DNA of 64,000 bases. Origin: Gammaproteobacteria bacterium. GTDB taxonomy: Bacteria; Pseudomonadota; Gammaproteobacteria; SZUA-152. The stretch is taken from assembly GCA_029882975.1 (NCBI GenBank), contig JAOUJW010000026.1:1-64000 (forward strand). Reading direction: 5' to 3'. The position numbers were made by a program, and so were the translations under genes. Below, one piece after another: positions 34,196 through 43,644 of the stretch. The notes beneath the pieces are model-generated. The model saw only the letters and a list, made by a program, of their open reading frames with translations, was not told where the DNA came from and searched no databases. Numbering within the stretch: the first letter of the stretch is position 1; each line of letters opens with the position of its first letter.

Positions 34196-34696
34196 TCAAT
34201 TCCGACTCCAAGCGATGCGTAACAAAACATCTTCCTTGCCGTAATGATATTGAATTTCTCCGCCATGGGCTTTTTTAAGTGCTGTTCCTACTCCCCGAGC
34301 CAAATGGGCATCGGTGAACTGCACCTGCAACTCAGAGTCCACTTCCCGCATTGCCATCACCCGTTTTAAGGGATGGTTCAATTTCTCTCGGACCTCATAA
34401 TTGTGTATTAAATTGATTATGTCTCGTTTGTGTGTCTCAACGTAACCGCCCGACAGATTCAAATAGGCAGCCGGTACTTTATCTCGTATACGGGAGCAGG
34501 CCGGGCAGTAGTGGTGGTATTGTATTTTCTGAAATCTTTCCCAGGTCCAGTGTCCTCGCGAATAAACCGCGTAGCATTGCGGGCATTGGGTGGCGCTTTT
34601 TAATTTCAGTTTGGAATGGTAGGGATCATGTTGCAGTTCCTTTATAAATCGGTCCCGGCGTACAGTATTTTTTCCAGGTTTATCAATCACATGCAT
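34196..34696 (-). CDS. Zinc-ribbon protein resembling the BCAM0308 family
   Basis: 166 aa from ATG 34696, preceded by GGAG at 8 nt; the upstream extension of the frame lacks a ribosome site. Two CxxC knuckles (CPQC at 38-41 and CPAC at 64-67) form a likely zinc ribbon, with the framing sequence RRDRFIKE--HDPY and RGHWTWERFQ typical of the BCAM0308-like family, distantly similar to NMD3-type zinc domains. The C-terminal alpha/beta part (VMAMREVDSELQVQFTDAHL, GVGTALKKAHGGEIQYHYG) may bind RNA or protein. 41 bp upstream of DUF211 on the same strand, so probably in one operon. Confidence 0.7.
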   Translation of the reverse strand: MHVIDKPGKNTVRRDRFIKELQHDPYHSKLKLKSATQCPQCYAVYSRGHWTWERFQKIQYHHYCPACSRIRDKVPAAYLNLSGGYVETHKRDIINLIHNYEVREKLNHPLKRVMAMREVDSELQVQFTDAHLARGVGTALKKAHGGEIQYHYGKEDVLLRIAWSRN

Positions 34697-34992
34697 AACG
34701 GTGTCTCCGTTACTTGTTGACCTTGTTATAAGTATGGCACAGAGTGGAATTTTTGACCTGTTTTCGATCAATCCACCTGTTTCTATTTCTTTTAATAATT
34801 TCACAAAGTGAAATGATTCGTTGTAACTGTTGACCCAATGTCACATTGTTCCGGGTTCATGGTATTACAGATATTTTGCAATGTTGCGTTCAAGCGGACC
34901 ACATCCTATCCCGATAAATAACACGAATAATCAACTACTTTCTAATTCCGGGACCATTGGCTGTATTTGCAGGAATCCGCGGGAGGTGACAT

Positions 34993-35799
34993 ATGAAAAA
35001 TTTGAAACTGATCGTAATTTCCGCGATAGTCATTTTAAGCTTTGCGCACCAAGTCCACGCCAAAGCGACATACACTTTTGGCATCGTACCGCAACAGGCA
35101 GCCGGAAAATTAGCACGTTTGTGGAGTCCTTTTTTGGACTACCTGAGCAGAGAAACGGGCCTTTCCTTTCAATTTGCCACAGCGAAAGACATCCCGACTT
35201 TTGAAAATCGATTAGCCAAAAGCGAATATGATTTTTCGTACATGAATCCCTACCACTTTGTATACTTTAATGAACGCGCCGGTTATCAGGCCCTGGTAAA
35301 AGCGCAAGACAAGAAAATTCGAGGGATTGTAGTGGTGCACAAAGATAGCCCCTACAAAAAACTGTCCGACTTAAAAAATCAACACTTAGCCTTCCCCTCC
35401 CCTAACGCTTTTGCCGCCAGCATACTGCCTAGAGGCGAACTGGAAAACCAACAGATTCCATTCAATCCGGAATACGTTTCTTCACATGATTCAGTTTATA
35501 TGAATGTGGCGCATAAAACCTTTGCAGCGGGCGGTGGTGTAATGCGTACTTTTAAGAGCTTCAATCCTGAACTAAGGAAACATCTGCGAGTGCTCTACAA
35601 AACCAATGGCTATACTCCACATGCGTTTGCGCATCATTCCAGGATTCCTAAAGAGCACATTACCCGAATATCCCAAGCCCTACAAAAAATGCACACCACG
35701 ACAGAAGGAAAACAACTATTAGCCTCTCTGAAGTTAAAAGGTCTGATCCCGGCCAAAAACAGCGATTGGGATGACGTTAGAAAACTGAAACTTCAATAA
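34993..35799 (+). CDS. PhnD-like periplasmic substrate-binding protein
   Basis: 268 aa, ATG 34993 after GGGAGGTGACAT. Signal peptide to about residue 24 (VHAKA), without a lipobox. PhnD-type pattern: YTFGIVPQQAAGKLARLWSP, DFSYMNPYHFVYFNE, GIVVVHKDSPYKKLSDL, LAFPSPNAFAASILPRGEL, YVSSHDSVYMNVAHKTFAAG. As at 15255-16094, no transporter genes follow; instead a large hybrid kinase begins 35 bp downstream. I infer ligand presentation to that kinase. Confidence 0.87.
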   Translation: MKNLKLIVISAIVILSFAHQVHAKATYTFGIVPQQAAGKLARLWSPFLDYLSRETGLSFQFATAKDIPTFENRLAKSEYDFSYMNPYHFVYFNERAGYQALVKAQDKKIRGIVVVHKDSPYKKLSDLKNQHLAFPSPNAFAASILPRGELENQQIPFNPEYVSSHDSVYMNVAHKTFAAGGGVMRTFKSFNPELRKHLRVLYKTNGYTPHAFAHHSRIPKEHITRISQALQKMHTTTEGKQLLASLKLKGLIPAKNSDWDDVRKLKLQ

Positions 35800-35834
35800 C
35801 TAACGTGAAACCATGATAACGAAAGAAAACCAAA

Positions 35835-38800
35835 GTGTCATTCCGACTTAAAACCATACTTGGCATTGCCGTGATCGAAATTCTTTTGGTCACCATGATC
35901 ATTTCATTTGGTTTAACCTGGCTGAAGGAATCCAACGAATCCTCCTTACACACACAAGCGGATAATATTTCCCATTTATTGGCTACGACCGCCAAGGATG
36001 CAGTCATTTCCTACGATGTTGCCACTCTGGACGAATTTCTAAACAACCTGCATGAAAAAAACGGTGTTGTATTTGCCCGTGTTTCGGGAAAATTCGGTGT
36101 ACTGTCAGAGGTAGGCAATATTGAATTGTTACAGGAATCAATAGACAATCCTAAACTAACTCATAGCCCAAATATTCCTATTGTCCATGAACACAATCAC
36201 AAGCACGAAGCAAATGATAAACATATAGAAAAACATCTCATATACAAGGGCGTACACATTGTTACGGTAGAAATTGCTGAGGGCGGCAGCGTATATGGAG
36301 AAATTTCATTAGGGTTTTCCAACGAGCATATTAGTGATTTAATAAAGGATGCCGCCCAAAAAGTCCCTTTGATCGCCTTAAGCGGCATTCTGTTGTCTGC
36401 CCTGTTTTCGTTCGCACTGGGCACCTATTTAACCAAACAACTGAGCCTTCTACGCAAAGCGTCCGTAGCAATACGCGAGGGCCAGTTAGGGGTACAAATA
36501 GATGTCAAAGGATCAGACGAATTAGCCGAGACTGCACGTGATTTCAACAGTATGTCGAGCAAACTGGAAACCATGTATGCAAACCTGAACCAAACCTTGA
36601 AAAAGTCTCAAGATCTAGCGATTGATTTACAGGAAAGCGAACATTATACCAATACGATTATCCACAGTGTGGCCGACGCAATTATTTGCACCGATACCAA
36701 CGGGCTGATCGAACGAGTTAACCCGGCATTTTGTAACATGTTTGGCTATTCTGAAGTTGAAATCATTGGAAAAAACGTCAGCGTATTGATGGCGGATCTA
36801 ACTGAAGAGAAACATCAAACCTATCTATCCAATTTTCTCGCAAAAACGAATAGGCAATCCACCGTTCTGAATTCGCGCCGTGAATTTACCGCCAAGCGAA
36901 AAGACAATAGTCAATTTCCTATCTCGTTGGCTGTTAAACCGGTCCAGCTCATTGACGAATTGATATTTGTTGGCTTGATCCAGGATACAACCACCTACAA
37001 AGAAGCGGAACACAAATTGATTCAAGCTAACAAAGAAGCGATTGCAGCCAGCAAAGCCAAAAGCGAATTTCTTGCCAACATGTCGCACGAAATTCGCACG
37101 CCCATGAATGGTGTTATCGGTATGCTTCATTTGGCCGGAAAAACCAAGGATGATAGCCTTAGAGAAAAATACATTCATACTGCAATCGGTTCTGCTGACA
37201 TTTTATTAAACATAATTAATGACATATTGGATTTCTCCAAAATCGAAGCCGGCAAGCTCAACCTGGAAAATATCACTTTTAATCTACGCAAAATCGTTGA
37301 AGACACCGCCGACCTTTTAAGTCAGTTGGTGCAATCCAATAAGATTGAAACCGTATGCTTTTACGACTTTAATATTCCAGACCATATTTTCGGTGACCCT
37401 ACGCGCATCGGTCAGATCCTGATGAATTTGTGCAGCAACGCGGCTAAGTTCACCGAAAAAGGCTGCATCAGCATTTCCGCGACCTCGAAAACAAGTGGGT
37501 TTGATTCCTGTTTGATACGCTTTGAAGTTACGGACACGGGCATAGGTATAGAAAAAAATGTCAGCGATAAATTGTTTTTGCCCTTTGAACAAGCCGATGG
37601 TTCCACCAGCCGAAAATACGGGGGAACCGGCTTGGGGCTGAGTATATGCCGGCAACTGGTGGATATGATGGGGGGTAAGATTGGTGTAGATAGCGAATTC
37701 GGGAAAGGGACTACTTTTTGGTTTGAAATAGACTTTAAAAAAGATTTACGGGAAACATCTTATTCACCCGCCACCGTTAGCGGCAAAACGGTACTTCTAG
37801 TGGATGACAACCGCACCAATGTGGCGGTGATGTCCACCTATTTGAGGGGGGTGGGATTTGAGGTACTGGAATGTCTGGACGGAAAACATGCGATTACTCT
37901 AGCCGAGGAGCTTAACCGAAAAAAAGTAGATATAGATCTGGTTATCATGGATATGCAAATGCCTGAGTTGGATGGCATGCAAACCGCAATTTTACTGCAC
38001 GCCATCGAACAATTTCGATCTACACCTATCATGATGGTAAGTTCCCTGTGCCCACCCGACAAGATCGACTCCAAAACCGGAATTCGGCTATTTATGAACA
38101 AGCCCATACGGTACGAACAGTTTATTGAAAACGTATTTTCCCTGTTGGCTGATGATGCTGCAGCTGCAACCGACGATGCCACACCTGTTGATAACTCCGA
38201 CATTCCGGCTGCTACGTTTGCCACTTCCGCTGCGGTGGTTCTGGCGGAAGACAATATTGTCAACCAGGAAGTCGCTATGGCGATGTTGGAATTTTTGGGG
38301 TTGAAACCTATTTTGGCGGAAAACGGCCAAGACGCGGTCAATCTCCGATTTGAGTCCCCGGTTGACTTCATTTTTATGGATTGCCAAATGCCAATAATGG
38401 ATGGATATACGGCAACAAGCGAAATACGCCGCTTGGAAGAAGAACGGGGCCTGAATCGAGTTCCCATTATTGCTTTAACTGCCAATGTGATGGCTGATGA
38501 TATTGAACGTTGTACACAATCCGGCATGGATGACCATATACCCAAGCCTTTATCCGAACAGCACTTAATTGAAATGCTGAATAAATGGCTGCCTCACTCA
38601 AACAAGGAGACAAATTCAATGACGAAACCCAATGCTAGTTCGGAATATGACAATATACCAAGGCTGAATACGGAATGTATAGATGACCTGTATTCCAAGG
38701 TGGGAGACCGGCTCCTGTCAATATTAGATAAATACAAAACTAACTCTGCGTCTTTACTGACACAGATTGATGATCATCTGGGGTCGGGTGACTTGGATAA

Positions 38801-39008
38801 AGTTCATGCTAATGCCCACACCTTAAAAGGCAGTAGCTTGACAATAGGGGCCAATTTGTTAGGGGAACTGTGCAAGCAACTGGAACAATGTACCAGGGAT
38901 AATGACAGTGAATCGGCAACACAGCTCGTGACCAGAATTCACGTGGAATTTGCGAAAACATTGGAACTTATAGACACCCAGTTGGACGCCAAGAAAAAAA
39001 TCGCTTGA
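35835..39008 (+). CDS. Phosphorelay hybrid kinase: sensor loop, HAMP, PAS, HisKA, HATPase, two receivers, HPt
   Basis: 1057 aa, GTG start at 35835. Two membrane segments (about 8-28 and 177-198) enclose a periplasmic domain containing a His-rich run: His 110, 118, 120, 122, 124, 130 and 134. Then HAMP (about 200-255), PAS (270-390), HisKA with His418 ([13 protein letters not shown]), HATPase (DTGIGI, GGTGLGLSI), receiver 1 (VDDNRTN, MDMQMPELDG; the usual SKP-type Lys reads NKPI), receiver 2 (AEDNIVNQE, MDCQMPIMDG, PKPL) and an HPt domain with His995 (NAHTLKGSS). A full BarA-type relay, so the output must be a separate regulator, not found nearby. The His cluster suggests metal sensing. Confidence 0.93.
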   Translation: MSFRLKTILGIAVIEILLVTMIISFGLTWLKESNESSLHTQADNISHLLATTAKDAVISYDVATLDEFLNNLHEKNGVVFARVSGKFGVLSEVGNIELLQESIDNPKLTHSPNIPIVHEHNHKHEANDKHIEKHLIYKGVHIVTVEIAEGGSVYGEISLGFSNEHISDLIKDAAQKVPLIALSGILLSALFSFALGTYLTKQLSLLRKASVAIREGQLGVQIDVKGSDELAETARDFNSMSSKLETMYANLNQTLKKSQDLAIDLQESEHYTNTIIHSVADAIICTDTNGLIERVNPAFCNMFGYSEVEIIGKNVSVLMADLTEEKHQTYLSNFLAKTNRQSTVLNSRREFTAKRKDNSQFPISLAVKPVQLIDELIFVGLIQDTTTYKEAEHKLIQANKEAIAASKAKSEFLANMSHEIRTPMNGVIGMLHLAGKTKDDSLREKYIHTAIGSADILLNIINDILDFSKIEAGKLNLENITFNLRKIVEDTADLLSQLVQSNKIETVCFYDFNIPDHIFGDPTRIGQILMNLCSNAAKFTEKGCISISATSKTSGFDSCLIRFEVTDTGIGIEKNVSDKLFLPFEQADGSTSRKYGGTGLGLSICRQLVDMMGGKIGVDSEFGKGTTFWFEIDFKKDLRETSYSPATVSGKTVLLVDDNRTNVAVMSTYLRGVGFEVLECLDGKHAITLAEELNRKKVDIDLVIMDMQMPELDGMQTAILLHAIEQFRSTPIMMVSSLCPPDKIDSKTGIRLFMNKPIRYEQFIENVFSLLADDAAAATDDATPVDNSDIPAATFATSAAVVLAEDNIVNQEVAMAMLEFLGLKPILAENGQDAVNLRFESPVDFIFMDCQMPIMDGYTATSEIRRLEEERGLNRVPIIALTANVMADDIERCTQSGMDDHIPKPLSEQHLIEMLNKWLPHSNKETNSMTKPNASSEYDNIPRLNTECIDDLYSKVGDRLLSILDKYKTNSASLLTQIDDHLGSGDLDKVHANAHTLKGSSLTIGANLLGELCKQLEQCTRDNDSESATQLVTRIHVEFAKTLELIDTQLDAKKKIA

Positions 39009-39087
39009 TCAGTCGAGTTAGACCGACTAAAACAGAACCGTACGAACCATCCTGATGGATGACAATCCTGTGCTACTGTCAGGCTAT

Positions 39088-39687
39088 CTAAGATGCGAGT
39101 TGAATCATACAGGTTCTGTTTTTTTCTCTTAATTCCTGTATGAAACCCGCCGTATATTCCTGGTTTAGTTTCAAAGTTTCAATATCAACACTTTGCTTCA
39201 GAAACTCCTTTTTGTATAAATCGTGCTTTTGAACCGATTCCATATTTGCATCGCCCGTCAACGACAAAATTTTCAAATACACCGATTCCAAACTGGCTTG
39301 CGATATAGACACTGCATTAAACACCTCATCATGGAGCAGCAGCTCCAAAGCATAGACAATGCAGTTGACAGCATGTACCGCTTGCAACTCAGCCCCTGTA
39401 GCGTCTTCTTCTATTTGAGGGGTATGTAATAGGTGCTCGCCAATGTGTTGTTCAAAAACACCGTCGTCTACATCAACGCCGCAAAGCCGGTCAAATGCCA
39501 TATCCAAGGATGATGTCACCCTATGATCCAGAGAATCACCGTTTCTGTCCATAAAATCTTTTAAACACGGCAAGTGCCTCTCCGCACACAATAACGCAAA
39601 AAAAACCCGACCTTTATGGTCCAATTGTTCCAGTTTAACTCCCAAATCGTGGCTACTAAAGTCAGAAGGCATATTATTCCGGTTCAT
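39088..39687 (-). CDS. DUF416-like cytoplasmic protein
   Basis: 199 aa, all-helical and acidic, with FFALLCAERHLPCLKDFM near residues 29-46 resembling the YjaG/DUF416 family, and a helical C-terminus with a possible coiled coil (about 160-190). Function unknown in the family. It overlaps the end of the upstream MscS-type gene by 14 bp, so the two are translated from one mRNA. The family assignment is tentative. Confidence 0.55.
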   Translation of the reverse strand: MNRNNMPSDFSSHDLGVKLEQLDHKGRVFFALLCAERHLPCLKDFMDRNGDSLDHRVTSSLDMAFDRLCGVDVDDGVFEQHIGEHLLHTPQIEEDATGAELQAVHAVNCIVYALELLLHDEVFNAVSISQASLESVYLKILSLTGDANMESVQKHDLYKKEFLKQSVDIETLKLNQEYTAGFIQELREKNRTCMIQLAS

Positions 39688-42010
39688 TAACTATATGAGT
39701 ATCTTTTACAATATGAATATCGCGTTGCGGAAAAGGAATTTCAATACTATTTTCCCGAAAGGCTTTATCGATGGCGAAATTAATATCACTAACCACATTG
39801 GTCCGTTCGTCAATATTAAATATAAAGCAACGTAATTCGAAATCCAGTGAACTTTCCCCAAAACCCAGGAATAATACTTTTGGATCAGACACATTTTGTC
39901 CAACCGCAACGGAGGGGTGGGCCTGGGCTATCTCCAATAAGATTTTTTGCACTTTTTCCGTATCCGTGCCATAGGCCACCCCAATGGGAACTCGAATTCG
40001 TCCCCGGGTATCGTACAACATCCAATTGGTGACCTGGCCGGAAATGAGTTCCGAGTTCGGGACAATAACATCGGCACGATCGAAAGTTTGTATCTGCGTG
40101 GAGCGAATGCGAATCCGCTTAACATAGCCTTCTGTGTTTCCTACCACAATCCAATCACCTGTTTTCACCGGCCGTTCGAACAACAAAATCAAACCGGACA
40201 CAAAATTGTTAACCACATTTTGCAAGCCGAAACCAATACCTACAGACAATGCCCCGGCAATAATGGCTACATTCGTAAAAGTAATTCCCGCCACACCCAA
40301 AGTTACCAATATGGCCAAAGCCACCCCGATGTAGCCCCCCATGGTCACGACGGTTTCCCGCGCGCCAAGCCCCAATCGGGTTTTAGTAACCCACTTGTTT
40401 TCCAGCTGAGATTTAAACCAACTGTTTATCAGTATTAAAATGGAGAACGTGAGTACAGCCAACAAAATACGGGACGGCACTATTTTCAACGATCCGATAG
40501 TAAATCCTTCCCTCACCAACAGTAGTATTTGCGGTAGCAGTGTTTGCGAAAACCCCCAGAAAACCAGAACTACCCAAGCCAGGGTAATCCATAAGAGAGA
40601 ATGAGATACAAACCGAAACCATAATTGTCCGGGTAATTCTTCGCCTTGTTTTAAACCCAAAATACGTCTGATGCTTCTATGATAGCGGCGCCGGCCCTGC
40701 TCCAGCCCATCGAAAAAATCCTGTAACAGCTGGCCGACCAACAGGCCAACGCCGAGGATTACGAGACTTCCGTACATCAAAACCAGGACGGTAAAGGAAA
40801 AATTTCGGTAACCGCTCCACTCGGAAACTAAAACTGCAACCAGAATAAACTGAATGAGTAGACGCACGAAAGAAGTGCCTGCAAAAGTCGGAAACTCGCC
40901 CAACAATCGAGTAATCCAAATCAGATTCAGGATAAGAAAACCCGCGTACACTCCTCGCGTCAGCAACACTGTGTGTTCCGGTAGACTCTGTTGCAGTAAA
41001 GTAGAAAATAACAAGTAGCCAACAAAAATCAGAATTAAAAATAACTCCAAACGCCGCGCCAGTGACTGCGCCGCTTTTGACGGTAAACTAAAGCACAGCA
41101 CGGCTGGTGCCGGTGGCCACAGTAATAAACGAATCACCGCATTTATTAAAAATACCAGAGGTAAGCCATAGACCACCCATTCTACAAATGCGATTTCCTC
41201 TCTGCCACGGAACAAAACATATATGTAGGCAGCCACAAACAAGCTGGGCAATATGTAAGGTGCATAGTGGGAGAAACTAATACTAACCGAGCGATGGAAA
41301 CAGGATGAAAAATCTTCGGTCCAGGAACGTTTCTCAGCCCAGCTGCGGCAAAATAAGCGCAAACTTACCCCCATTCGAACGCACGCCAAAACCGCCAGCA
41401 ACAAAATTAAGGCATGCACCCCACCGATATCATTGAGGCCTGACTGGGAGGTAAAAAAACGTCGGGTGGAAACAAACATCTCCTGCAGTTTTTTAGCGCT
41501 GTCTTTTAACAATAACTCCGAAAACGTAGGGCCTTGGGCAAACAGACGTTTAGCGCGACGCTTTTTTATCTCCGTACTGACTACTTCCAGCAACTCCTGA
41601 CTGAGTTGATTGCGAACCTGACAGTTCGCCAGCGTTTTTTCCACTTCCTGCTTTTCGCGGCTCAATGAGTCTCTTTGCTTGGTTACCTCAGTGGCTTCAC
41701 CTTTCAAAGGTTCACTGATGGCTGCCAAATCCTTACTAATGAACTCTATTTTTTTTTGGGATTCTTCTATACAACGGTTGGCAGCGCTGGACAGCGCGTT
41801 TAACGACTTGGTCCATTGCGTCAACGCGTCTTCCGAGGCACGCTGATTTTTCAGGTCAGACTGTATGGCTTTAATGGTCTGTAAATCGCTGGGATCTCCA
41901 TTCTCTTCGGCGTGAACCCCGGAGAGCATCCCAGTTAGCAACAAAACCAGCACAGCCAATTGTTGCGTCAATCTTGATAGTTGAACTATTGAAAAAGTTG
42001 GATTCGACAT
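39674..42010 (-). CDS. Large MscS-family mechanosensitive channel with periplasmic domain
   Basis: 778 aa. Signal peptide (residues 1-35), then a periplasmic coiled-coil region (about 40-165), about eleven membrane segments and the MscS core: pore helix ALSVGIGFGLQNVVNNFVSG, the beta domain beginning RPVKTGDWIVVGNTEGYVKR, and VIVPNSELISGQVTNW. Length and layout are like MscK/YbdG-YjeP-type channels rather than minimal MscS. It opens under membrane tension to release solutes after osmotic downshift. The C-terminal tail is short. Confidence 0.9.
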   Translation of the reverse strand: MSNPTFSIVQLSRLTQQLAVLVLLLTGMLSGVHAEENGDPSDLQTIKAIQSDLKNQRASEDALTQWTKSLNALSSAANRCIEESQKKIEFISKDLAAISEPLKGEATEVTKQRDSLSREKQEVEKTLANCQVRNQLSQELLEVVSTEIKKRRAKRLFAQGPTFSELLLKDSAKKLQEMFVSTRRFFTSQSGLNDIGGVHALILLLAVLACVRMGVSLRLFCRSWAEKRSWTEDFSSCFHRSVSISFSHYAPYILPSLFVAAYIYVLFRGREEIAFVEWVVYGLPLVFLINAVIRLLLWPPAPAVLCFSLPSKAAQSLARRLELFLILIFVGYLLFSTLLQQSLPEHTVLLTRGVYAGFLILNLIWITRLLGEFPTFAGTSFVRLLIQFILVAVLVSEWSGYRNFSFTVLVLMYGSLVILGVGLLVGQLLQDFFDGLEQGRRRYHRSIRRILGLKQGEELPGQLWFRFVSHSLLWITLAWVVLVFWGFSQTLLPQILLLVREGFTIGSLKIVPSRILLAVLTFSILILINSWFKSQLENKWVTKTRLGLGARETVVTMGGYIGVALAILVTLGVAGITFTNVAIIAGALSVGIGFGLQNVVNNFVSGLILLFERPVKTGDWIVVGNTEGYVKRIRIRSTQIQTFDRADVIVPNSELISGQVTNWMLYDTRGRIRVPIGVAYGTDTEKVQKILLEIAQAHPSVAVGQNVSDPKVLFLGFGESSLDFELRCFIFNIDERTNVVSDINFAIDKAFRENSIEIPFPQRDIHIVKDTHIVNEPE

Positions 42011-42143
42011 TATTTTGATTCTGCTATTACCAATAGTTAGTAGTATAAAAGCATTATCTCGGTTTGCCGAACTATTCGTGAAATAAATTATCTATACGAG
42101 CATGAGACCATTTCGAAAAACAGTGAACTTATCCAGGAGATAA

Positions 42144-43571
42144 ATGAGGATGATTTCAAAACAACCCGCCTTGCGTGATCACTATCACAAGGCAAATCAC
42201 AAAATAATCACTGCCCTGTGCTGGCTTTTACTATTAACCGGAGCCTCTGCCCAGGCCTCCTGGTTCGGTTCGAGTTCTCCCACCATTGCTCCCATGTTGG
42301 AAGAAACCATGCCCGGAGTGGTTAATATTTCAACAAAAACCACTATCCGTGCGCAAGAAAATCCCCTTTTTAACGATCCGTTTTTTCGACGTTTTTTTGA
42401 TTTACCCCAACAGGAACCGCGCGAGCGTAAGTCTCAAAGTCTGGGGTCCGGCGTCATCATCGACGCCGAAAACGGCTACATCGCCACCAATAATCATGTA
42501 ATCGACAAGGCAGACGAAATCAGTGTCACCTTACGCGATGGTCGTAGCTTTGACGCAAAAGTCATAGGAAAAGACCCCGAAGCCGACCTGGCCGTTCTCA
42601 AAATTCAAGGCGATAAACTCACCTCCTTAAAATTTGCCGACTCCGACAAAGCCCGTGTGGGTGATTTTGTAGTGGCTATTGGTAACCCCTTTGGCCTCGG
42701 TCAAACCGTGACTTCCGGGATTATCAGTGCCATGGGGCGCAGCGGTTTAGGCATAGAAGGTTACGAAGACTTTATTCAAACCGATGCATCCATTAATCCC
42801 GGCAATTCGGGTGGTGCACTGGTCAATTTTCAAGGAGAACTGGTGGGGATCAATACCGCCATTATTGGCCCCAGCGGTGGAAATGTGGGTATTGGCTTTG
42901 CCATACCCAGTAATATGGCTAAGGACATCATTGAACAATTGATCCAGCACGGTGAAGTCAAGCGCGGAAAATTGGGGGTGATGGTACAGCAACTGACACC
43001 CGATTTGGCCAAGGCCTTTGATATTCCCTTTGGCAAAGGTGTTCTGGTGAGCCAAGTCCAGGAAGGCTCTCCCGCTCACCGAACCGGTATCCGCCAAGGC
43101 GATGTTGTCATTGCTGTAAATGAAGAGAAAATCACTACTCCGGCCCAGTTACGCAATGCCATCGGCCTACAAAGGGTAGGTAAACAAATCAGCATTACAG
43201 TGTTACGCCATGGCAAGGAAAAGGTCTTCAATGTACGTATTACCGAGCCTGAAAACCATGCCAAAACCGAAGTGATGGAAGGTGATCAGGAGGTGGACAG
43301 TGACAAATCCAAGCGCCTGGCGGGAGCGTTTGTTGTGGAAATAGGTCCCGGCCACCCCTTGTACGGTGAAATCAATGGTTTGGAAGTTAAAAAAGTACGA
43401 CGTAACAGCCCTGCAGAAAAAGCCGGCCTGCGTCGTCATGACATTATCGTATCGGTTAACCGAAAACCGTTAAAATCCATTAAACAACTGCGCAAAGCCC
43501 TAAATTCCAAACATAGTGTGTTGTTAAACATTCGCCGCGGTGACGGCGCTCTATTCCTTGTTGTTGAATAG
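42144..43571 (+). CDS. degQ: Periplasmic DegP/DegQ-type serine protease (HtrA)
   Basis: 475 aa, AGGAG 8 nt before ATG 42144, signal peptide to about residue 38 (AQASW). The trypsin-like domain has His118 (ATNNHVI), Asp148 (PEADLAVLKI) and Ser222 (NPGNSGGALVN), followed by two PDZ domains (about 275-365 and 385-475). The Q-linker after the first strand (NPLFNDPFFRRFFDLPQQ) is the LA loop of the DegP/DegQ group. A periplasmic quality-control protease and chaperone. Divergent from the MscS-type gene, with the promoters in 42011-42143. Confidence 0.92.
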   Translation: MRMISKQPALRDHYHKANHKIITALCWLLLLTGASAQASWFGSSSPTIAPMLEETMPGVVNISTKTTIRAQENPLFNDPFFRRFFDLPQQEPRERKSQSLGSGVIIDAENGYIATNNHVIDKADEISVTLRDGRSFDAKVIGKDPEADLAVLKIQGDKLTSLKFADSDKARVGDFVVAIGNPFGLGQTVTSGIISAMGRSGLGIEGYEDFIQTDASINPGNSGGALVNFQGELVGINTAIIGPSGGNVGIGFAIPSNMAKDIIEQLIQHGEVKRGKLGVMVQQLTPDLAKAFDIPFGKGVLVSQVQEGSPAHRTGIRQGDVVIAVNEEKITTPAQLRNAIGLQRVGKQISITVLRHGKEKVFNVRITEPENHAKTEVMEGDQEVDSDKSKRLAGAFVVEIGPGHPLYGEINGLEVKKVRRNSPAEKAGLRRHDIIVSVNRKPLKSIKQLRKALNSKHSVLLNIRRGDGALFLVVE

Positions 43572-43620
43572 ATGGTAATCAGTATGAGCGTGGGTTTTCC
43601 AACGGGAAGAGTGTGACGTA

Positions 43621-43643
43621 CAGGGAGACAGCAGGTCTCCCTG
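43621..43643. other. Stem-loop between convergent genes
   Basis: CAGGGAGAC (43621-43629) pairs perfectly with GTCTCCCTG (43635-43643), 5-nt loop. Placed between the ends of degQ and the peptide-ABC operon, probably a shared transcription end, though without a clear T-run. Confidence 0.6.
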
Positions 43644-43644
43644 A

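Noticed and set aside
37838-38545. Long minus-strand frame within the phosphorelay kinase
   Set aside because: It mirrors the two receiver domains; Ser-rich shadow without start signals.
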